A DNA stretch of 64,000 nt from contig VCAZ01000019.1 in NCBI GenBank assembly GCA_005784505.1, positions 2,141,001-2,205,000 on the forward strand, given 5' to 3'. The notes beneath the pieces are model-generated. The model did no database searches, was not told where the DNA came from, and saw only the letters and a program-made list of their open reading frames with translations. The position numbers and the translations under genes were made by a program. Below, piece after piece: positions 58,895 through 64,000 of this stretch. The first letter of the stretch is position 1. Each line of letters starts with the position of its first letter. Source of the DNA: Bagarius yarrelli (taxonomy: Eukaryota > Chordata > Actinopteri > Siluriformes > Sisoridae).

Positions 58895-59535
58895 AAAAAA
58901 AAAATGGATGGATGGATGAAAAAATGAATGAATGAATAGATGGATGAATGAAAGAAAGAAAAGATGGATAGATGGACTAATGCATGGATAAATAGATTGA
59001 TGGATGAGTTTATGGATAAATGGATGAATGAATAAATATATGGAGGGATGGATGAATTAATATATGGATGGACAGTAAATGAATAAATTAATAGATGGAT
59101 GGAAAATAAATAAATGAATAAATGATTATATGAATGAATAGATGGATGAATGAAAGAAAAGCTGGATGGATGGACGAATGTATGGATGAATAGATGAATG
59201 AATGACTTTATGGACAGATGGATAAATGAATAAATACATGGATGGATGGATGCATAAATGGATAGATGGATGACTGTATGAATAAAAGAAAAGATGGATG
59301 AATGAATATATGGAGGGATGGATGAATTAATATATGGATGGACGGAAAATGAATAATAATGGAAGGATGGATGAAAAATGAATGAATAAATGAATGAATG
59401 AATGAATAGATGGATGAAGGAATAAATGAAAAGGTGGATGTATGAATATATGGATGGATAGATAAATTAATATATGGATGGACAGAAAATGAATGAGTAG
59501 ATGGATGGATGGATGGATGGATGGACAGATGGAAA
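58895..59535 (+). repeat. (GGAT)n/(GAAT)n compound tetranucleotide array
   Basis: About 640 bases of ATGGATGGATGAATGAATA-like words, with longer internal repeats such as ATATATGGATGGACAG and GAGGGATGGATGAATTAATA recurring at intervals of 150-300 bp. A (TG)n at 59704-59752 and a (CA)n at 59896-59920 follow. Confidence 0.92.
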
Positions 59536-59701
59536 TATTCCTGGGCCTTTATTCATCAAACAAACAAAATCCACCCTGTTGAGCGTGTAAATGTTTGATT
59601 TGAAGAAAATCACCTGATGGTAAATACAATGCGTGTGGAATTTAAAATAAAAGGAAAAAATGAAAGCCTGGTTCACTAAAGCGCATTAGAATTAATGTGC
59701 A

Positions 59702-59743
<42 letters not shown>

Positions 59744-60139
59744 TGTGTGTGATTATTGATCGTGCAGAGTTATTCTGCTGCCAGAGTTCATTAACCTATG
59801 CTGTAATGACAAAATGTTTGTGGCCAGCATGTCTCAGAGGAAGTGTGGAACTGCAACACTCCTGGAACACTATTTAATACTCACACACCAGCATACACAC
59901 ACACACACACACACACACAATTTTACCAAGCTTTTTCAGGTTAGGTTCTAGGCTCTGAGATTTTTTCTCGAGGTTATTTTTTTGGGCAGAAAAAGAAAAT
60001 TACCAGTAATTCAAGTTCCACTTCTCTTAAAATGTAATCTGTTGACTTGATATGATTAAACCCCCTTTTATTTAAAATCAAATTATAAATAAATTCAGTC
60101 TGAATTAATTTTATAGGATCCATTTTTTATGCTATAACC

Positions 60140-60300
60140 GTCATTGTGTCTTCCTATTACAGCGACTAGCACTCTCCGCACTCGCCTTTCCTCCGTATCT
60201 ATAAAGCGACTTCCTCTGTAATTACCAGTTATTAATTTTAAATGAGTCCGCTGGCGCACGGCACGGTTTTAATGCGGCCTGTTAATATCAGATCAGATGA
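60140..60300. promoter_or_regulatory. candidate conserved noncoding element
   Basis: GTAATTACCAGTTATTAATT followed by GAGTCCGCTGGCGCACGGCA and TTAATGCGGCCTGTTAATAT. Multiple TAAT cores lie in GC-balanced unique sequence. Inference. Confidence 0.42.
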
Positions 60301-60684
60301 GATTGAGAGAGGAGGATGATAGAGCGGATGTCGTTTTTTTCCCCCCCACTCTTCTGTCGTTAACGATACAGTACCTGCTACACATCCATGTACACGAGTT
60401 AATGCAAAAATGGGCAATTCATTCATTTTTTTGTTTTTTCTCATTTCCTGAAAGTGAATAAAATAATCTGTGCATAATGAAACGCACAAACTGACTCAAA
60501 ATATCGTGTAAAAAAAAAGGAGAAACCTGTGGCACATAGCACATTACACAGTATGGTAAAGAGGCTCATGCTAAATAGCTTTTCTTTCTCTTATACACAC
60601 ACACACACACCCTTACTCTCTCTCTCTCTTTCTCTCTCCCTCTCTATCTTCAGCTTTCTCTCTCGTCTCACCCCTTTTCACTGG

Positions 60685-60800
60685 CTAAAGTGGCGCTTGT
60701 GGCAGCTGAAGTGTTGATGCCGATGTGCCGAAGCCTGCAATTCACCAATTTCACTGCTAATTAGCCTACAAAGCCGGCGCCTCCGGGGGAGGAAAGGATG
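60685..60800. promoter_or_regulatory. candidate conserved noncoding element
   Basis: GGCTAAAGTGGCGCTTGTGG, GAAGCCTGCAATTCACCAAT, CACTGCTAATTAGCCTACAA and GCCGGCGCCTCCGGGGG. Contains GCTAATTAGC, a perfect palindromic homeodomain site at about 60754-60763. Inference. Confidence 0.42.
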
Positions 60801-61351
60801 GAGGGCAGTATGGAGGGAGGGACCGCGGGGGGTAGAAGCTGGCACAGCTTAGACATATGGCATGCTACCAGAAACTGTATAGAGAAAATGGGAAAAGAGT
60901 GGGGTTATAGTTATCCTACATTCACAGAAGGAGGAAAAAAACAAGGAAGTGGGGAGAAAAGGGAAGAGAGGAGGAAATGGAACTGGGGGAGAAAAAGGAT
61001 GATAAAAAAAGAGAGATTTGACGATTGTAATCAGACATGCAAGTGTGAATTTGAATCTCTAAGTCTGGAATCAGCCTCCTTTCTGTCAATTAAACACTAT
61101 TAACTATTTATAGTCATCTGTAGGATAGGAAGGGCAGAACACATTCCAGCTCTAATGCAGAAACAGCAAAATATACTACTAATAATAATGCAGTATACCA
61201 TGTCTTTATTAGTATCAATATCGTAAATAGCGTGTTTACTGTAAACATTCCAACAACTAAAAATGCGCTACAAGTACCGGGATGAATTGCTATAGACTGG
61301 TTAGTTTGTTAGTACAAGTATGTCTATATAAGTGTTTATTGTGTGTATATA

Positions 61352-61357
<6 letters not shown>

Positions 61358-61431
<74 letters not shown>
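61358..61431. repeat. (AT)n microsatellite
   Basis: About 36 AT units followed by AAAAAACA; (GA)n at 61499-61525 lies 70 bp further on. Confidence 0.95.
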
Positions 61432-61437
<6 letters not shown>

Positions 61438-61492
61438 ACATTTACAGGCACTTTTTTTAATGTATAGGGGAAATTTTATTATATATTATATT

Positions 61493-61529
<37 letters not shown>

Positions 61530-61530
<1 letters not shown>

Positions 61531-63180
61531 ATTCAATATATAAACACATACATATAAACATGTAAGTATATGTATATATATAGGAATTTACTGAACATTA
61601 TATATACTTTTATATAAATACTTTAATAATAATTAATAATTTAAATACTTCATGTCATGTATATATACACACACAATCAATACACACACACATCATCATA
61701 CACTTACACCTCACACTACACACTCAGATATTGGCATTTGTATTTATCTTTATTATTATTACTATTTTTGTGTATTGTTGTGTTTCCTGTTGTTAATATT
61801 TTATTCTGTTTTTAATTCTACTGTATCTGCTTTAGCAACAGTGTCATTTATTTACATTCAATATATATTAAAAGTTGTATATATATTTTTTATTATTTTT
61901 TGGGTCTCTTTGCATTGTGCAAACAACTTACAAACAAACAAACTAACTAACTAACAGCGTACTGCAGGCAGTATTTTAAAAGGCTATAGATTTAGTATGG
62001 ACCTTTGTTTTCCCCTTGAAATTTAGCTTTCAGCCAAAATCAACTACAACTTCTCTGTAAGAACCCTGTGGGTAGTGCTGGCCAGGGTGCTCTGCCTGCA
62101 ATAACCCACAGATTTGACAGGAAACAAGAACAGACAGAACAGGAAAAAGTAGAAAAGTTGTTGTACACTTTTCTGTCTGTTTCATTTGCATAAACACGGT
62201 ATGTAGTATGCAGAAATATATGATGCATGCAAGTCGGACGAGCTTGGAAATCTGGCCGCCATGTTGACTTATTGCAAGCTAGCAAGAGAGGCTAATGGTG
62301 CATTTTGCTTTCCAACATTCATTATAATGACACCCTCTTTGAAAAAAAACATGTAATGGAAAATCATGAAATGTGACTTTCCTTTTATAATTTTATCATG
62401 ATGTGTGAGTGTGTGTGATCGTGAGAAAAGTTGGTAGAGTGGGGATGCCTCTTTATTGGGTACAGCTGTACCACATGCAGCTCTGGCACCTAACACCTCT
62501 GCACCTGCCAGCACTGTGTGTAAAACACACACAAACACATACATACACACTTGCTGCCTGGCTGCCAGTAAGAGCTCTAATGCCATTTCTGCCATGCTGG
62601 CACCTGCCCTGCCACCTATCGCTAGCAGCAATGAATTCCAGCTTGGCATAATGCCCAGAATAAAGGACTGAAGTGGATACACTGCTCTCTCTATCAGTCT
62701 TGCAACCTCCTTTCGTCTCTTGCTTTATCCTTTTTTTCTCTACTTTCTTTTGTTTCTCTACTTTCTTTCTTTCTTCCAATCTTTTTTATGCTTTTCTATT
62801 TTTTTCACAGCCTTTTTTTGTTTGTCTTTCACTCCTTTCTCTCTATTATGCATTTTTTCTTTCCCACTCTTTTATTAGCTTTATATTGAATTAGTGTTAG
62901 CATTAAGTCGTTTAGCATTAGATTTAATAAGTTAAGTAAAATGGCAGGGAGCATCAGTACAAAAGTCGACCACTACGCAGCACTTTACACGAAAATGATT
63001 AGCTACGTTGGTTACTTTTTTTCAGCAAAACAAATGTTTTTGATACAGGAACTGGGTATCATATAGGTATATGATGTACTAATAGGTTTGGATGCTGGTG
63101 AATGATTGGAGTGAAACATGGAGTGAAACGATTGGAGTTAAACATGGTGAGTTTTTGTTGTTGTGGCCCATCTGCTAACT
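61530..63180. other. unassigned stretch
   Basis: AT-rich sequence with short CA runs and, at 62690-62880, a pyrimidine-rich (CTTT-like) tract. 62440-62650 is GC-balanced and might be a conserved element (CACCTGCCAGCACTG, CATTTCTGCCATGCTGGCAC). No gene was seen. Confidence 0.4.
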
Positions 63181-63184
63181 ATCT

Positions 63185-64000
63185 TCAGGTTATGTATGTA
63201 ACCATGGTTTCCAGGGGTAACAAGATGCTCTGTCGACACGCTGTAGGAACGCTCTTTGATGACCTTTTATCTGAAGCACGGGGAATTCTGTCCAAACATT
63301 AAGCATTACATCACACGTCAGCGACCAGGAAAAACGTCAGCTGACGTCAGCGACCAGGAAATAATGCTATATAAACACACGTCTTGCAGTGATAAGCTTC
63401 GACTATTCAGCACAGGAGGTGACGCTGGAGATTTGAGAGGAGACGCAGCATCTCTATCCTGGAGACATTCTATTTATGGATACTGAAAAGGTGGAGGGCA
63501 GAAGACCTGCAGGCACCTCGGGTACATACCTGGGCTGAGGGTGGAGGAAGGCCTTTACCAAGTCTAGGGCAATGTTCAGGCTTGAAGGTAGGTTAGAAAA
63601 TGCCTAAATGCTGCCAATCATCTTGATGGAGAAAATGGCTAAAGAACACATTGTTTTTAATCAGATACTTTTAACAAACAGGTTCCATCTAACATCTCAG
63701 CATAGTGTTTTCTCGTGGCGGGACTGGAGTATGATTTTAATGAACTCGGTCAAGAAACCGGCTGCTAGGAACTACACTAGCGCATTTCAATTGTAAGAGG
63801 AGGTCACTTCTGACAGGTATCTGAAGGTGGCAAAGCTTTTATGGAAATGCTGAGCAAAACTGGGTTTGTTTATGTTGCAAGAAATGACCCACTGTCCTCA
63901 GGTTTTCTCTCTAACACATCCAGCTCCTCTAAGGCAGAAGGGGGTCGGGGCCTGCCGGGCATAGTTCTCGGACCTAGTGTCCCTTCTGAGAGGTACCTAA
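63185..64000 (+). mobile_element. part of an unclassified teleost repeat, runs off the right edge
   Basis: TATGTATGTAACCATGGTTT, ACAAGATGCTCTGTCGACAC, the promoter-like segment 63313-63375, then GGCAGAAGACCTGCAGGCAC, and at the end GGACCTAGTGTCCCTTCTGA. I recall several of these phrases from a long fish repeat but cannot name its class. No gag, pol or other frame is visible in the 816 bases present. Confidence 0.45.
63313..63375 (+). promoter_or_regulatory. CRE plus TATA promoter-like arrangement
   Basis: A direct repeat CGTCAGCGACCAGGAA occurs twice (from 63317 and 63346). Between is a 14-bp palindrome ACGTCAGCTGACGT at 63334-63347, overlapping a consensus CRE TGACGTCA at 63342-63349, with TATATAAA at 63368-63375. 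Spacing from CRE to TATA is under 20 bp, which suits an RNA polymerase II core promoter. Confidence 0.5.

Noticed and set aside
63185..64000. Endogenous retrovirus call at the right edge.
   Set aside because: There is a promoter-like segment but no gag, protease, pol or envelope frame, no primer-binding site that I can identify, and only 816 bases are visible.

Overview
This is vertebrate nuclear DNA, almost certainly from a teleost fish. It is AT-rich, full of microsatellites and dispersed repeats, and carries the intron-containing 5' two thirds of one developmental gene: the LIM-homeobox gene lhx5, on the minus strand. The repeat types (tRNA-headed SINEs, Tc1-like fragments, hAT-like elements, a jockey-type LINE) are ones I associate with teleosts. 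I lean towards an ostariophysan (catfish, characin or cyprinid relative), but only weakly. No bacterial, organellar or viral gene was seen.

Layout. 1-2187 is the start of lhx5 intron 4; the last coding part lies beyond the left edge. Four coding exons follow on the minus strand: exon 4 (2188-2353), exon 3 (9105-9382), exon 2 (11425-11648) and exon 1 (13390-13562). They encode 280 residues with two LIM domains and a complete homeodomain. Splice phases join without a break, and all splice sites are GT-AG. A TATA-like box and an inverted CCAAT box lie upstream, within 13740-13990. Intron 3 (6.75 kb) carries a roughly 1 kb minisatellite that passes from 22-bp monomers to 44-bp dimers.

14-64 kb holds no protein-coding exon that I recognise. 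It is a gene desert next to a developmental regulator, made of three ingredients. First, simple repeats: (CA)n, (AT)n, (GA)n, (TAGA)n and (GGAT)n. Second, transposon debris: at least a dozen copies of one tRNA-headed SINE, seven copies of a second tRNA-like repeat, Tc1/mariner fragments, two opposite-facing hAT-like elements, a decayed LINE at 51.2-55.95 kb, and a long teleost repeat at 43.2-44.5 kb. Third, islands of unique, more GC-balanced sequence rich in ATTA motifs, which may be conserved enhancers.

The oddest locus is 50.6-56.6 kb. There a LINE has lost the centre of its ORF2 and in its place carries about 1.9 kb of a 39-bp (13-codon) tandem repeat, plus a second, roughly 72-bp array copied from its own C-terminal coding sequence. 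The whole is flanked by duplicated GA-rich blocks. At the right edge, a piece of an unclassified repeat contains a compact CRE plus TATA promoter-like arrangement. I found no convincing undescribed multi-gene system. The claims about gene regulation in the desert are inference.
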